Source of the DNA: Mactromeris polynyma
Lineage: Eukaryota > Mollusca > Bivalvia > Venerida > Mactridae
Direction: 5' to 3'
NCBI GenBank assembly: GCA_032209605.1
Contig: JASFXZ010000037.1
Coordinates: 2,666,001-2,730,000 of the forward strand
Length of the DNA stretch: 64,000 nucleotides
The position numbers were made by a program, and so were the translations under genes. This document shows, piece after piece, positions 20,576 through 33,660 of the stretch (within the stretch, counting starts at the first letter, position 1; the number at the start of each line of letters is the position of its first letter). A model generated the notes under the pieces. That model saw only the letters and a program-made list of their open reading frames with translations, searched no databases and had not been told where the DNA came from.

Positions 20576-23500
20576 TTATTTTCCTGACATCACTGCCATC
20601 TCGTTCTCCAAGTGTTTGTTAGTGGCTTTATGAGCCCTAAACTTTTTATAAAACTGGTGACACACGTCACAATATTTACCCACTCCAACACACTGGCCCT
20701 TCTTTTTCCAGTCTTCATCAGATGAGGCCAAGTCAAGCTTCCTTTTCACACCTTTCAGATCAGAATCATTTTTATGACTTTTTACACGTTTCTCTGCTAC
20801 ATTGTCCTTTCGTCCTTTGCCAAAAGAAGCAGCCTCTCGTTTCATTTTTCTGTTTGCGAATCCTGATGATAGTTCATCAGGAAGAACATCTTCTGCCTCG
20901 GAGAATTCCTCGTCACTTATGAGAACCATGTCACTATTATTTTGAACGGGATTAGAATACAGTGCCTCTTTCTTTACCAGATTCAATTTCTGCAAGTTAT
21001 CAGCATGACACTGAGACTGTAGATGAAGTTTGTATTTAGACTTGTACGAGAAATTGGTTCCACACACTTTGCATGATGCAACAATATTGTGAACTTCCCG
21101 CATGTGTTCCGTTCTTGCTTCCTGAAAATTATGTACACAAGACATTAGACAAAAACCACAAAATATGAACATACACTGCCCAAAAGTTCCTTTTCACTTC
21201 CGACAATTTCCCATTGCAATTAATGTATTTCCATATTTGTTTCACATGCCATAAATCAAATGCTTTTTAACGCGGAAATAATTTTAAGTTGAAGTATTTA
21301 GAAATGTGTACTGAAACAAATTATCTTATTCTGATCAGATCAATCAGTTACACACATGCATTGGTTCAGGATGCAGGTCGAATGATGCTGCTGCCGAAAT
21401 GTGCAAATTGTAGATTTTTAACTATCCATCACTGAAGTTTGAAATTGTGGAAGAAAAAGTAATGAAATTTAAAATATTAAAGTGTCAAGAAACTTTTGGA
21501 TGGCAGTGTATTTATAGTCTTATGCACTACATTTGTATTTACAGCTGAAAATTAGTCCATTTTAACAGAGCAAGATCGACAGGTACTATATAGCCTGTTC
21601 ACATCAGACATATGTTTACCAGTGCATGTTTAAAAATTATTCTCATGAAGTTCTTTGTAAGATTGTTTTTTATAGAAGTGTATTTTCCATAGAAACTAGC
21701 CTGTATACACAGGATATGCTTTTAGTAAATAAACCTGTATTGATTTAAAACGAGCATTCAAATCAAATTCACATATTTAAAATACTATTCATGCAAGAAA
21801 TAGCCATGGATGTAGTTGTTTGGCTTTGTGGGGTTCATCACCGTTTGTGAGCAAATGTTGGAACTGATTCAAGTAGTATCGAGATGTAAACATTTACAAG
21901 CTAAATATTTTGCATCATAAAATTAAATTATGTGAATTTTAATAATCTGCGACTTTTTCAAATACATTCTCTTCAATCATTCATCACGAAATTGTATTTT
22001 ATCAAGAAACATTTCTTATAATGGAGGTTAAAAGATTGCGTCGACCGTCTTTAGATGAAGGTAGTCTCATATTTATAAAATGAGTTACTTACATCATCTA
22101 CACACATTTTGGCACATTTGAAACACCACAAGGAATGGTAGAAGTTGAAATGTAGGCGCTGCTTCATCTGAGAATCACACGGAAATTCACATACTTCACA
22201 AAAATATTTTGCATCCGAAGTTGTCGGAAGTGGGGAAAGACATCTTCCTTTCATACTAGCACTTTTCTTTTTATCGCCACTTGTTCTCCTTTTCAGTTTG
22301 TATGTTTTGTCATCTTCAGAACTTGCTACTTCAGCAAGTTTTACATTTGACGAAACTGCCTTCCATTTAAGTTTAGATTTCTCTTGACCAGGTTTAGCAG
22401 CAGAATCTTCATGATCAGATCTCACTGGTCGTAATCGAAGTGACGGCACTTTCTTAACAGTGTCTGTCTCCACAGAAGGCACTTTCTTAACAGTGTCCGT
22501 CTCCACAGAAGGCACCTTCTTAACAGTGTCCGTCTCCACAGAAGGCACCTTCTTTTTAGATTCGATCTCATTAGTTTCAACCTTTTTTTCCAGTATTGTA
22601 TTTTTCACAGCAGCCTGCAGAGGTTTTACAGATTCAATTTCATTTTCTTGCCTGTAAGCGACTTCTTTTCTAGTGGGAGTAGAATTTTGTTCAGAATGCA
22701 TTTCTGGGACAGAAGAAATGGACTTCGCAACAGTTTCTTCAAAAGCTTTCGTTTGTGAGTCAACAATCTCCATTTTCCCACTGGTTGGATTGATCAGTGG
22801 ACTGTCCTTTGGAACTTCTCTGCAAGATCTTTTACTTTTAAAGTCGAAGTCCCCCAGAAACTTATCAGCTGCTATGTATAGTTCCTTCTCTTTGTTGATA
22901 AGTTTTGACCTGGGGAGAGGCTTTGGGAATCTCTTCTGAAATCTATGCGTTCTGTTTGAATATAGCGACGAGTTCCTTGCTGATCTAAATTCACATTTTT
23001 TGTTACCGTTATTATTGACATCACCCTGGACATTGTTAGAGCAGTTCTCCGACGTTTTCTCGGCACAAGATTTATCCCTGAAACAACTGTCATTATCAGA
23101 CTCAGGTTTATTGATGACATTCTCATCTCCCTTTTCGTCTTGTGTTTCAACTGCAATGCTGTTTATCAAGTCATTATCCTTCAAAATGTCATCAACAATC
23201 TCGTCAAAGAATGCTTTAGGTGAACACTGCAAGTCATTAACAAATTCAATCATAGGATTTGCTTGTAGGGACGAGTTTACCACATCGGATTCATTACACT
23301 GTGAGAATGCCGCATTTAATGACTGAACACATACAATCTTAGGGGAGCAAGAATTATCCCATACATTACAAGGCGACGAACTCCAGTGCTGCTCGTTATT
23401 CAGACATTCAGAAGTTGATGCATTAGCTTCTATCTCTGGACAGACAGATATAGCATTGTATGGAGAATGTTGCTGGTCAACAAGGCCTTGTGAACTTATT

Positions 23501-26500
23501 CTTTTGACCTGATCACTCTTATACCTTTCAAAATCTTCAACAGTAGGGCTATACTTCATTTGGTACTCCATAACCAAAGAGCTGGGGCGACATGGACTAG
23601 TCTTTTCATCCGAGCGATTGTCAGGACTAGGCGACGCATTCAAGACAATGCCAGTTTGCGGACAAGGAATTGGTGGTAGAAGAGCAGGCAATATTGGAAT
23701 CTGTTGAACTGTTCCTTCTAAGCTTACATTCCCTAATGGCAATACTTCACGTTTTGTAAGGAGGTATCTCTGATGCATTTCCATCTGATCATTGTTGGGC
23801 ACTGCCTCACAAGGTGAATCCGAGGATAATGTTGATCTATCAGAATAGAAACTCTTAGGGCTTGAAGGGTGTTCAAATGAGAGCCTTTCCGTTTCGTTAC
23901 TTGAGTCAACGTCTTTGAGTGTTTCCTTAATAAGTTTTGATGCATAATACTCAGTGTTTTCATAGTCACATGAAGTTCCACTTACAGAACTTTCACAAAC
24001 AACTTTCACGGATAAATTTTTGGACACTGAAACCTGTTCAGCAGTTTCACGACTTGAAAGCTGGGTGGAAGTATTACAAGACCTATAAACTGTGGATGAC
24101 ACTTGTGGACCAGATATACACTGTGTAAGAAGGCATTCGGCTTTTGTTCCAGCAGGTCTATGTTCAGTGATGGACAAGTCTGACTCACAAATGGATTTCT
24201 CAGCTGCTTCTCCATTTTTATCGGAAGAGTTAACAATATTGTTATTTATATCTATCTCATCAGTATCGATTCCATTACCGTCGGGGTTCTGCATCACTTC
24301 ATCAACAAGTCCCATCTCACTGAGCACAGCATCTTTATAACAACTGATTTCTCTTTCAGCCATGTCATAGGTGATACCAGACGTTCTTACTCCTTTCTTC
24401 TTTACATACACAGGGTTGGTCTTGTCTCTAGCAAGTGCCTGCATAGCCATTGCTCTGTACAGTAAATGTTTCTTTGCAGAAAACATAGCTTTATTAAAAT
24501 TCTCCTTGCTCACCTCACTGCCTATCTCTGACTTTTCATGACGAGTTGTTTTCACTGGTTGTCTATACAGGTCTTTAACTTTGTAGGTATTTGGGGTTGA
24601 CATGACAAACTTGCCCCTTGTCACACAACATGGCAGCTGGGCCAATCTGATACTTTCAGCATTTTCAGTCAGTGTATCTCCAGAGGGCAGGTTAATCAAA
24701 TTTTTCACTGTCACATTTTTGGAAACACGCATAGACTGCTTTACATAATTGTCCAGAAGATTACTGGGCATCTTTTCACCCAAACCTTTTGTTTTCATTT
24801 TATGTCTTAGCTTAGGATGTAACTTGGCTGGATCCATGGATTTTAGACTGATAGGTTTTGTTTTCATCTTCCTTTTATCAGTGTTAACTACTTTTTGAGT
24901 AGGACTCTCCTTTGATTTCAAGTTTATTTCCTTCTTTGTAATGCTGGACTTGGTGCCAACAGTATTTTTCTTCACATCTTTTTCTTTTTTATCATCTTTA
25001 TTCTTTATCAATGGTGAGACACAAACAACCTTTTTGTGCAGTGATTTTTTAACAGCTTTGACTTTCTGCTCACCAACAGTAGTGGTGGATTTTATGCGTG
25101 GTATTTTAAAACAACTAATGCTTCGAATGGAAAAGTCTTGTGCCAACTTCTCTCCAGATTTAAGATATTTATTTTCTAGACATATATCTGGCTTTGCTAC
25201 CTTGGAAAGGCTAGTTAAAAATCTGTTCACCTTCGGTACAGCATCACTCAGTTTGGACATCTCCGTGTTAACCAATGGCATAGCAACAGAACTCGGATAA
25301 AGTGGCGAAACTACATTCAGAGGACTGACTGAACTAGCAGTAGATTTCAACTGAGGTTTGGAACAATCAATATCCGTCGAAGAAGTAGCAGCACATATCT
25401 CCTTAGCAAATCGTACCTTTTTCCGATTCCGATTCTCATCACATCTATTACTGGCTTCACCTTGCACAGGAAAAATCTCAGTGTATGGTTTACCACCGTT
25501 GTATTTATCTTGTCTTTTCTTCAGGAATGTTTCACCAACTTGTTCCCTAGATTTTTCTGCTCCATCACAAGGTGGAATTGGTTGTTCTGCTTCAGGACAA
25601 CAATTATCAACAACGATACTTGTATCTTCCTGTGATGTTCCCCCCTCAATGATACCATGTTCAATAGGTTCATTAGGCATTGTTCTACTTTGTTTATCTA
25701 CCATTTCGTAATGTGTAACAGGGTTGGTAGTTGATACAGTCACATCCTCTTGAAGGTTTTCACAGCTGTTTTGGGGGTTTGCTTTTCGAGTGAAGCCCTC
25801 TGAAATTCTGCCATTGTTTTTCCCATACAATCCATGTTCACCTGTTCGGTTTTCTCTACTTCTGTAACCTAACCTGATATTAGGATCATCCTCATAGTGT
25901 CTTTCTCTATCAGGAATGTATTTCACAGTTTTTCTATAATCAGACCTTGCATCCCAACGTTTGAAGCAATGTGGGGTTGAACGAAACCTCCGGCCTGAAT
26001 AAAAACTTCTCCTCAATCTTTGTGGTTCAACTCTATCCCGTCTTATATCACTTCTAAAATGACCATCATCACAACTTGACGTATTGGGATTTCTGAATTT
26101 ACCATCAAATATTCTGTTTCTGGTGGAATTTAAATTCGGGTGGATATTATGTCCACTTGTTTTGTCTGACCTTCCATGCAATGTATCTTGCATGTTTCTA
26201 AACCTATCACTTTCAAGGGCATGTTTGTACACCACAGAGGCAAACGGTCTATTTACATTGTCAATGCTGCAATTTCCATTAAAATCCATCATACTTTTCT
26301 CACTGTGTCTGGTACTTTTTTCGTTAGCATTCATGCTTGGTCCTATGATTTCTGATGGTCCAGGGTCACCAATTGAAGACTGTACATTTGATAATAGGGA
26401 TTCCCAAGGCCGATGCAAAGCTTTTTTATTATGCACATCATTATGAGGAAACGATTCTTGATCACGTGTACTTTCATAAGAAGAATTTTGGGTCCAATTA

Positions 26501-28029
26501 TTTGTGTTTTGCCCACCATCATTACAGACATTCCCATCTCTTGAAGAGTAAGCTTTATCAGCTGAGAATTGAGTGCCAGTATCTGGGAACAGAGGTTGTT
26601 CAAGCAGTGATTTTGTCAATGATAAAGCACCAGTAGAAGTTTGCTGTCTGTCAAGTGTCCGATTAGACTGAAAATGTTGAATGTCCGATTGCCATTGCCG
26701 ACGAGTTAGTGGATCCTCATATTTATCAAAATTCCTTGAATTATGCATTCCAATACCGGAGAGAGTTGATCTTACGTATGGGCGTTGATAACCTCCAAAA
26801 CTTTGCTTCTTTGAACTATCCATATCTGCACTATTTTGAACGCCAACATATTTCGAACTCAGGTGGATATTATGTCCACTTGTTTTGTCTGGCCTTCCAT
26901 GCAATGTATCTTGCATGTTTCTAAACCTATCATTTTCAAGGGCATGTTTGTACACCACAGAGGCAAACGGTCTATTTACATTGTCAATGCTGCAATTTCC
27001 ATTAAAATCCATCATACTTTTCTCACTGTGTCTGGTACTTTTTTCATTAGCATTCATGCTTGGTCCTATGATTTCTGATGGTCTAGGGTCACCAATTGAA
27101 GACTGTACATTTGTCAATAGCGAATGCTCCAATGATCGAGGGGATGGAGGAGGAAAAGGGGGCAACGGAATGTCCGATACATCAAAAGACGTCTCCGAAA
27201 CTAAGTTACTGCTCCAATTACTCAAGGATGTAGGCTGAAGATGAGCCTGCCAAGATGATGTGGCACTGGAAACAGAGGTTGTGCTGGGTATCAATCCACC
27301 AGAACCATTGGGAACTTTGTTTTCTGCACTACTTTTTAACACACTAGATGCAGGCTGGAGGTTCAGTTGCCAGGGCTTGGCAATAGATGTATCTTGTGGA
27401 GAATAATTTGAATACCCAATATTATTTATATCTCCAAATCTTTTGCCACAATTTACATCATGACTAGGAATGTTTATCATCAGCAGTGGCGACGGTGGAG
27501 CAGTCACATATGGTACATTAACATTATGGGAATGCATGTCGTTAAATTCTCCAGCATAACGAGTTGAGTTACCAAAATTATTGCCTGACATCCATTTAGT
27601 GGATGGCTGACCAATAACTGATGAAGTTCGAGGTACATTACTCGGGAGAGTGCTTCTAACGTCAAAAGTGCTGGCAAAGGATGGTAAAGTGTTCACAGGA
27701 ACTAAACTTCTGTCATTTTGAAATGTAGTTGGTGAATAAACACATGCAACATCCGAACTGGTTTGGCACATAGCCTCGTGAAGTGTAACATTATTGCCAA
27801 ACATGTTAACTGGTCTTCTTCCGTCCTTTGTATGAAAATGTTGTGTACCAGTAATGTCCCAATTTTTGTTTTTATCTGGATTTGCATTTTGGTTGTCTTG
27901 ATTTCTATTTCCGCTTAAGTTTTTGTTCTTTTGAAGGTTGGACTCAACATTCCTTGACTGATTGTTATGGTGTAAACTCCAGTTTTGTCTCTTATAATGC
28001 TCAATGGCTGAACCCCTTCGGTGCCTCAT
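20576..28029 (-). CDS. Large zinc-finger protein of unknown function (2160 aa, two coding exons)
   Basis: Coding exons are 22093-28029 (1979 codons) and 20576-21121 (181 codons plus stop), joined in phase 0 across a 971-bp intron (GAT|GTAAGTAAC ... TTTTCAG|GAA). The splice completes a zinc finger. ZF1 is at residues 1944-1965 (C-x2-C-x12-H-x4-H). ZF2 at 1969-1990 is split by the intron. ZF3 is at 1996-2018. A shorter U1/matrin-like finger, 'CDVCHQFYKKFRAHKATNKH', lies at 2130-2149. Residues 1-1940 are low-complexity and Ser/Asn-rich, with Arg-rich stretches near 680-770, a proline run near 290 ('PLPPFPPPSPRS'), basic NLS-like clusters, and two internal duplications described separately. An acceptor, TTTGCAG, lies directly before the ATG ('AG|AATGAGG'), so there is at least one upstream non-coding exon. 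The layout suggests a nuclear nucleic-acid-binding protein. I do not recognise an orthologue and assign no function. Confidence 0.5.
22445..22553 (-). repeat. 33-bp in-frame repeat encoding KKVPSVETDTV
   Basis: Three full units and a partial fourth of an 11-residue motif near residue 1830 of the zinc-finger protein. Units differ by only one or two bases, so the expansion is recent and frame-preserving. Confidence 0.5.
26139..26398 (-). repeat. Internal coding duplication, downstream copy
   Basis: About 258 bp (residues about 544-630) nearly identical to 26862-27119. It includes 'NVQSSIGDPGPSEIIGPSMN' and 'NRPFASVVYKHALESDRFRN'. Differences are a handful of single-base substitutions. Confidence 0.5.
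26862..27119 (-). repeat. Internal coding duplication, upstream copy
   Basis: Residues about 304-389 of the zinc-finger protein, with 'NVQSSIGDPRPSEIIGPSMN' and 'NRPFASVVYKHALENDRFRN'. It pairs with 26139-26398 at a spacing of about 720 bp. Frame is kept, so the protein gained about 86 residues or a larger tandem block. Confidence 0.5.
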
Positions 28030-28740
28030 TCTGCAAATATAGAGTAGAAATAAGGTTTTTACCCATTGATTCCAGAAAAGCCTTATTTGATCTTGTGGTC
28101 TAGTATTTCATGTCATATGAATGAAATTATTGAGAAAAATATTCCAACCAAGATCCATGTATAGGTTAAAAATGTGGCCTTGAGAGTGTAAACAAGGCTT
28201 AAAAGGTTTAAGATTCAACTGTGTGACATAGTTTTTGACAGAACTGAACTAGGTTACAAACTTTACTAAGACTTCACAAAGGTAAACATTATACGCTTTC
28301 TACACAATTTAACAGCTTGACCTAGTTTACTACATGCGACGTCTCAAAGGCGACTTTCAATGCATTACGACAAAAATTCTAACCAGGGTTTATGTCGTTA
28401 AGTTAGAGGCCTGGCAAGCTCTAAGCAATTTTTACTAAATCAAAGGTCATAACTCAGCCTTAAAAAACCTAATCTGAACTAAATCTCTAACACACTTTCT
28501 GGTTTCGACAAATTCAATACTCATAAGCAGAATATATTATTCTTAGTTGTATACTTTTCAAAATAACACATGCAAATGACTATCAAGACTTGTCGGATAT
28601 TCGGATTTTGTGTCGGAGACATTTGGTCCGACAACCTTGGAAAACTTGTCAGACCGAATGCAAACTTATCAGATAGAAAACATGTTGTTAACAAGAACGC
28701 TGATTATTGCAAAATACACCTGTTCTACAGTTATGCCACT

Positions 28741-29335
28741 GGAGTGTGAAAAAAAGTAAGTGTAAAAAGTGACTCGAGCAATATGGCTGGTTATAAAAAT
28801 CGTCAAAGAAATTTTGCCCATAACACTTTCTGATCAAATTTTACGATTATTAGACAAATGGTTCTAAAATTATTGATCGGACAAGAACAATTTTAGGCAA
28901 TTTATCTAATTAAAGGGCAATAACTCTAGAGTGACAAGTGCAATATGACTGGTTATCAAACTTGTCCAAGATATTATGGCGATACACATTCTGACCATGT
29001 TTGGTGAAGATCGGACAAAGAATTCTCAAGTCATTGATCGGACAAGACCAATTTTAGTTAATTTCTCTAATTAAAGGGCAATAACTCTAGCGTGACAAGT
29101 ACAAAATCACTGGTTATCAAACTTGTCCAAGATATTATGGCGAAACACATTCTGACAATGTTTGGTGAAGATCGGACAATGAATTCTCAAGTTATTGATC
29201 GGACAAGACCAATTTCTGTTAATTTCTCTAATTAAAGGGCAATCACTCTCGAGTGACAAGAGCGATATGATGGTTATCAAACTTGTCAAAGATATAATGC
29301 CGATACACATTCAGACCAAATTTGGAGTTTACCAG
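28741..29335 (+). repeat. 161-bp imperfect tandem repeat, about 3.5 copies
   Basis: 'TAAAGGGCAATAACTCTAG' begins at 28911, 29072 and (diverged) 29233, a 161-bp period. 'GTTATCAAACTTGTCCAAGA' and 'TTGATCGGACAAGA' repeat in step. The 'AAAGGGCAATAACTC' core is familiar from bivalve interspersed repeats. Non-coding. Confidence 0.5.
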
Positions 29336-31407
29336 AAAGAGTAAACAAGAGGGCCATCGTGGCCCTATATCGCTCACATGAAAGCATTGTCTTCACTGGC
29401 CAGCATTTCACAGAACTGAACATTTGGACCGTGTAGTTTTTTTTTTCGGGGCCGAAATTCAGACCCAGTCCCCTAACTCAAAAGTCCCCCCCCTATTCTC
29501 TGTTAAAATTCCCCTCCTACACTTTTTTCCCATTTTTGACAATACTAGCAATGCTACATGATTTTTTTGAAGCAAAAACAGTAAATTTTAGTATTTGTCA
29601 ACATACACCATACCGCACACACCGAATGATTCTGACCCAAGATAGACCACATGTTAACACGAGGGAGAGGCGATTGATTAAATGTAGTATTTTATAAGCG
29701 TCCAGTAAAACAGATCACATGACCAACAAGTGGAATGGGTTTAATTTGCAGAAAGTCACCAAAAAACCCCTGGAAATACATCATTTTTTGCAGAAAATGA
29801 CCAGTTTCCATAGGAATATCACTATTAATCCGTAGTACGTAGTTTTTTAAACTAATTCGTTGTAAATACGGATAATCAGGAGTAAACCGGTTTGCTTTTT
29901 TGCCTGGCGACCAAGTTCTGTTGGACAACGCGCCATCTTTATGGCTCTTCTCGCCAGTAGAGCTTAAAACATATGTCTCCCCCCACAGTTTGTCAGAAAT
30001 TGTATAAATGATACAGGATGTTTAAAAAAAAAAAAAATGATATGGAGCAAACGAAATGTAGTTCTGTCAAGCTTTTGAAAAGGGGGAGATAAATGTCTTG
30101 GTCAGCTTCAAGAAATGGGGACAATATTAAGTCATGGAGAGAAAAATAATTCCTCTCAAAATTGTATTTAGAAATCTATATCATTTACAGTTACACGCCA
30201 CATTTTGTACATGCTTGTTGATTTACAGTAATCAAGACTACTTGTCTGTTTTTGAAATAAAACTAAAAGGACATAAATTTCTCTTGTTTCCGACATATTC
30301 TGCTTGTACTGATTACCTGTGTATATCAACTTTACATCCAAACCAGCACATATTTGGCTAAGGACTCGGAGTCTATATAATTCATAGCAAAAGAAAATCG
30401 GACTTTCCCGTGTTTTTTACTTTACAGACAACGAAATTTTATCCATTCAACGCGAAGGATGTATGTAACAAATTAGTTCATATGTAGAAATGCAGAAAAC
30501 AACCAATCACATTATATTTAACAAAACAATTGCACGCTTGTTACTTCCTGCACATGATTTGACTATTCGTATCCATATATTTTCGATTGCGACAGGATTT
30601 GCACCTAGATTATTTTGAACATGATATTTTCATTAGCAAGAATGTCACAAATACATGGCCTCTGCAGAACACTGGATCTTAAGTGACCTTGTAATTAGCT
30701 GCTTGAAATATGTGCTCTGCAGTGTCTCGATATGAAGAACATTTGTGCCTAGTGATTTCAAAATCCTTCAAGGGGTTCAAGTGATACAAAGCGGAATTGA
30801 AAGTTATTTGACTGTTGACCTCAAAGTCTGACCATTACCCTCAACTGAGCTGGCACATCACCTCAATATGGTGAACATTTGTGGCAAGTTATTTCACAAG
30901 CCTTTCTATAGTTATCGAGTGGACACGACTTGTGACAGACAGTTTCGGCAGTACTCTTGCAGGAAACAGGCAAGAAGACATTAGCTTTCCTGTGTTTACT
31001 ACAGAGCCCATGGTGGGGTCCAGGAGTTACATATAGGGACTATCTTTTTGAAAACCCACGGCAGTCGACATTGGGGAACAGAGAGGCCTACTACCTGCGA
31101 GTGTACGCTAGCAAGGGGTAGGCACGCTCCCATGGGGCCATCTCTCTGGCGGCTTTGGAGACTTCGAAAAATCCGGCAGTATATGACTTGTTGTACATGA
31201 TTAAAAATATTGACACAATTGTCCGTTTATTACCAATTAAGTGGTATTATCGGCGGCACGCTATGACATCAGATTTTTGCACATGACTTAGGGTGGTGCA
31301 TTTCATGCTTGAATATGAAAAAAATGCAAAACGAATAAAACGGTTATCCAATTAGACAAGAGAACGTCATTTTATGTCATTTTTGACAATTCATCTTTGA
31401 GTTACAG

Positions 31408-32074
31408 CTCAGGCCTAAATTAAAATTAAATTTGTTTGCCCTTTACCGACCGACCCGAGATTTGGCTGCCGCCTCAAAATATTTTATTGCAAAATTCGAT
31501 TTTTTTAATTTTTATTTGGTTATAAACCTGACTATACACCATTATGTCACACTACGATGTGTGCAGTTTGTTCTTCTTAGTTACAAAAACAATGACTATT
31601 TTTGTTTCATTATGTTTGCCTTATGATAACTTCCTCTAGCAAGAAAGACTTTAGAACCCAAAGTTAGAAACAAGTATGACACAAAAATGGTCATAGTTGC
31701 CCTTACAATATTTCCATCAACAATTATTGAAGCCTCGTGCTCATACTCACTAAAACAGACGGGCTATATAAAGTATTAAAAATAAGTCATTATAAAGGTG
31801 TCAATTTTGCTTTCAGTAATTTTTTCTGAATTGATCCGAGCTTATGTTAACCATGTTTTTGACAACCACATGTCATTTAACTGTATCTTTTTTAATATTT
31901 ACAATTATTTTACTGTACCGGCCCACCCAATGTACCACGCACGAACAATACATTTCGACTAAAACATATTAAAATTTCCACAATAAAATATAATATTTTT
32001 CCTACCTTCTTACCCACCTCTAAAATCTAGGGTCGGTAATGGGCAAACAAAGACTTTTTTAATTTTGGCCTGAG
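31408..32074. mobile_element. Inverted-repeat element with CTCAGGCC...GGCCTGAG ends
   Basis: Left arm 'CTCAGGCCTAAATTAAAATT' followed by 'TTTGTTTGCCC' and 'TACCGACC'. Right arm is its reverse complement ('GGTCGGTAATGGGCAAAC', 'TTTAATTTTGGCCTGAG'). Arms are about 40 bp and the interior about 580 bp, non-coding and AT-rich. Confidence 0.5.
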
Positions 32075-32405
32075 ATTGACAAGTAAATAACATGTGATTG
32101 CAACTTAGGAGCTATTTCCACAACGCATAAATATAACGGTGCAAGCGTGAAATAAACATTTGAACACGTATATTCATGAACTTTATTTCATCTGTAATAC
32201 AACAATAAGTAATGCAAGTATACTACTCTTATTAAGAATTTGACTTTACTTATATTTTAACGAGGAAATGTAGTCAATAGAAATATGATACTATGAAACA
32301 AATATGAAACAACTGGTACAAGTGAGTCCAAAGTATGCTGCACAAATATACATGCTGGAAATGTTTTGTGGTAAAAAAGGCTTTCATGGATGCAGAGTTT
32401 GATTA

Positions 32406-32621
32406 GGCCAAAACAAATAATATCTGTGTTTAGGGTAACGGTCTCAAAAATGCTAGGTAGGGTAGGGACAAATTTTTTTTTTTTTTTTTTTTATTGTTTT
32501 TTTTCAAAAACAATTAAAAATCGAAAAAAAATTCTCCAGGGTCGTAATAAACTCTAGGGTCGGGATTTTTCGACAGGTAGGGTCGGGTTACCCTAAACAC
32601 AGATATTTTTTTTTAGGCCTT
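32406..32621. mobile_element. Short palindromic MITE with AGGCC ends
   Basis: 'ATATCTGTGTTTAGGGTAAC' (32420-32439) is perfectly inverted at 32587-32606, with imperfect extension to AGGCC/GGCCT tips. The interior has a long T run (about 32472-32490) and repeated 'GGTAGGGTCGGG'-like motifs. Confidence 0.5.
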
Positions 32622-32639
32622 AGTGCCATATTGGAAACA

Positions 32640-33660
32640 GTAACAACAGGTCGTTTGGTACCTGCAAGTAATGAAAGAGCTCATCTCATGTATGCAATGA
32701 ACTGACCTTAAATTTATATAGATAGTCATGTACAATAGAAGTCCACAATTTTGTCATACTGTACATTCCAATTAATGGGAGGTGTTTAAAATACAATTGA
32801 CCTATGACCCTTGACCTCATGATCCCAAAATGAATGTGTGGACCAAGTTGGAGGATGAAAGGTCAAGGGGTTCTTGAGCGGAAACAGTTTGAGAACAATT
32901 GACCCTGTGACCTTGACCTTTGAGGTTGTGACCCCAACATCAATAGGGTTCCTCTGCTACCGAAGATAAATGTATGGACCAAGTTTGAGGATGAGAGGTC
33001 AAGGGGTTCTTGAGTTATTGAGCGGAAACGGTAAGAGAACAATTGACCCTGTGACCTTGACCTTTGAGTATAAAATGAGTTATATTTTGTACAATTAGAT
33101 AAGCAAGCTCAAAGTATGCTGCAAAAGTATACATTCTGGGTTTTTTTTGCGGTAAAAATTGGTTTTGTGGATGCATAGTTTGATAAGTGCCATTTTGGAA
33201 ACAGTAACAACAAGTTGTTGGTCCACAATTTTGTCATACTGAACATTCCAATTATATGTTAGGTGTTTTAAATACAATTGACCCCTGTGACCATGACCTT
33301 TCGAGTATAAAATGAGTTTTTTTTGTACAATTGGATAAGCAAGTTCAAAATATCAATAGGATTCCTCTGCTACCCAAGATAAATGTGTGGATCAAGTTTA
33401 AGGATGATATGTCAAGGGGTTCTAAGAGTTATTGAGCGGAAACAGTTTGAGAAAAATTGATCCCTGTGACCTTGACCTTCAAGTCAGTGACACCAAAAGC
33501 AATAGGGTTCCTCTGGTACCCAAGATGAATGTGTGGACCAAGTTTGAGGATCATTGGACAAGGGGTTCTTGAGTTATTGATTGGAAACCAAAAGGTTACC
33601 GACCGACAGACCAACATGTGCAAACCAATATGCCCTCTGTTCTTCGAAGGGGGGCATAAT
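32640..33660 (+). repeat. Bivalve-type interspersed repeat block, internally duplicated
   Basis: 'GTGACCTTGACCTT' and 'AAGGGGTTCTTGAGTTATTG' blocks recur, as does 'CAATAGGGTTCCTCTG' (about 32941 and 33500). The segment near 32311-32400 reappears at about 33099-33190, and 'TTTTGTCATACTG' with the following bases recurs at about 32750 and 33230. The end 'GACCGACAGACCAACATGTG' and 'GAAGGGGGGCATAATAA' is typical of such bivalve repeats. Non-coding. Confidence 0.5.

Noticed and set aside
20576..21172. A separate 198-codon gene
   Set aside because: Its first 17 codons are intron. From 21121 it completes zinc finger 2 of the upstream large exon in phase.
22460..27238. Plus-strand frames opposite the large zinc-finger exon
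   Set aside because: Antisense shadows of a long low-complexity coding exon without any recognisable domain.
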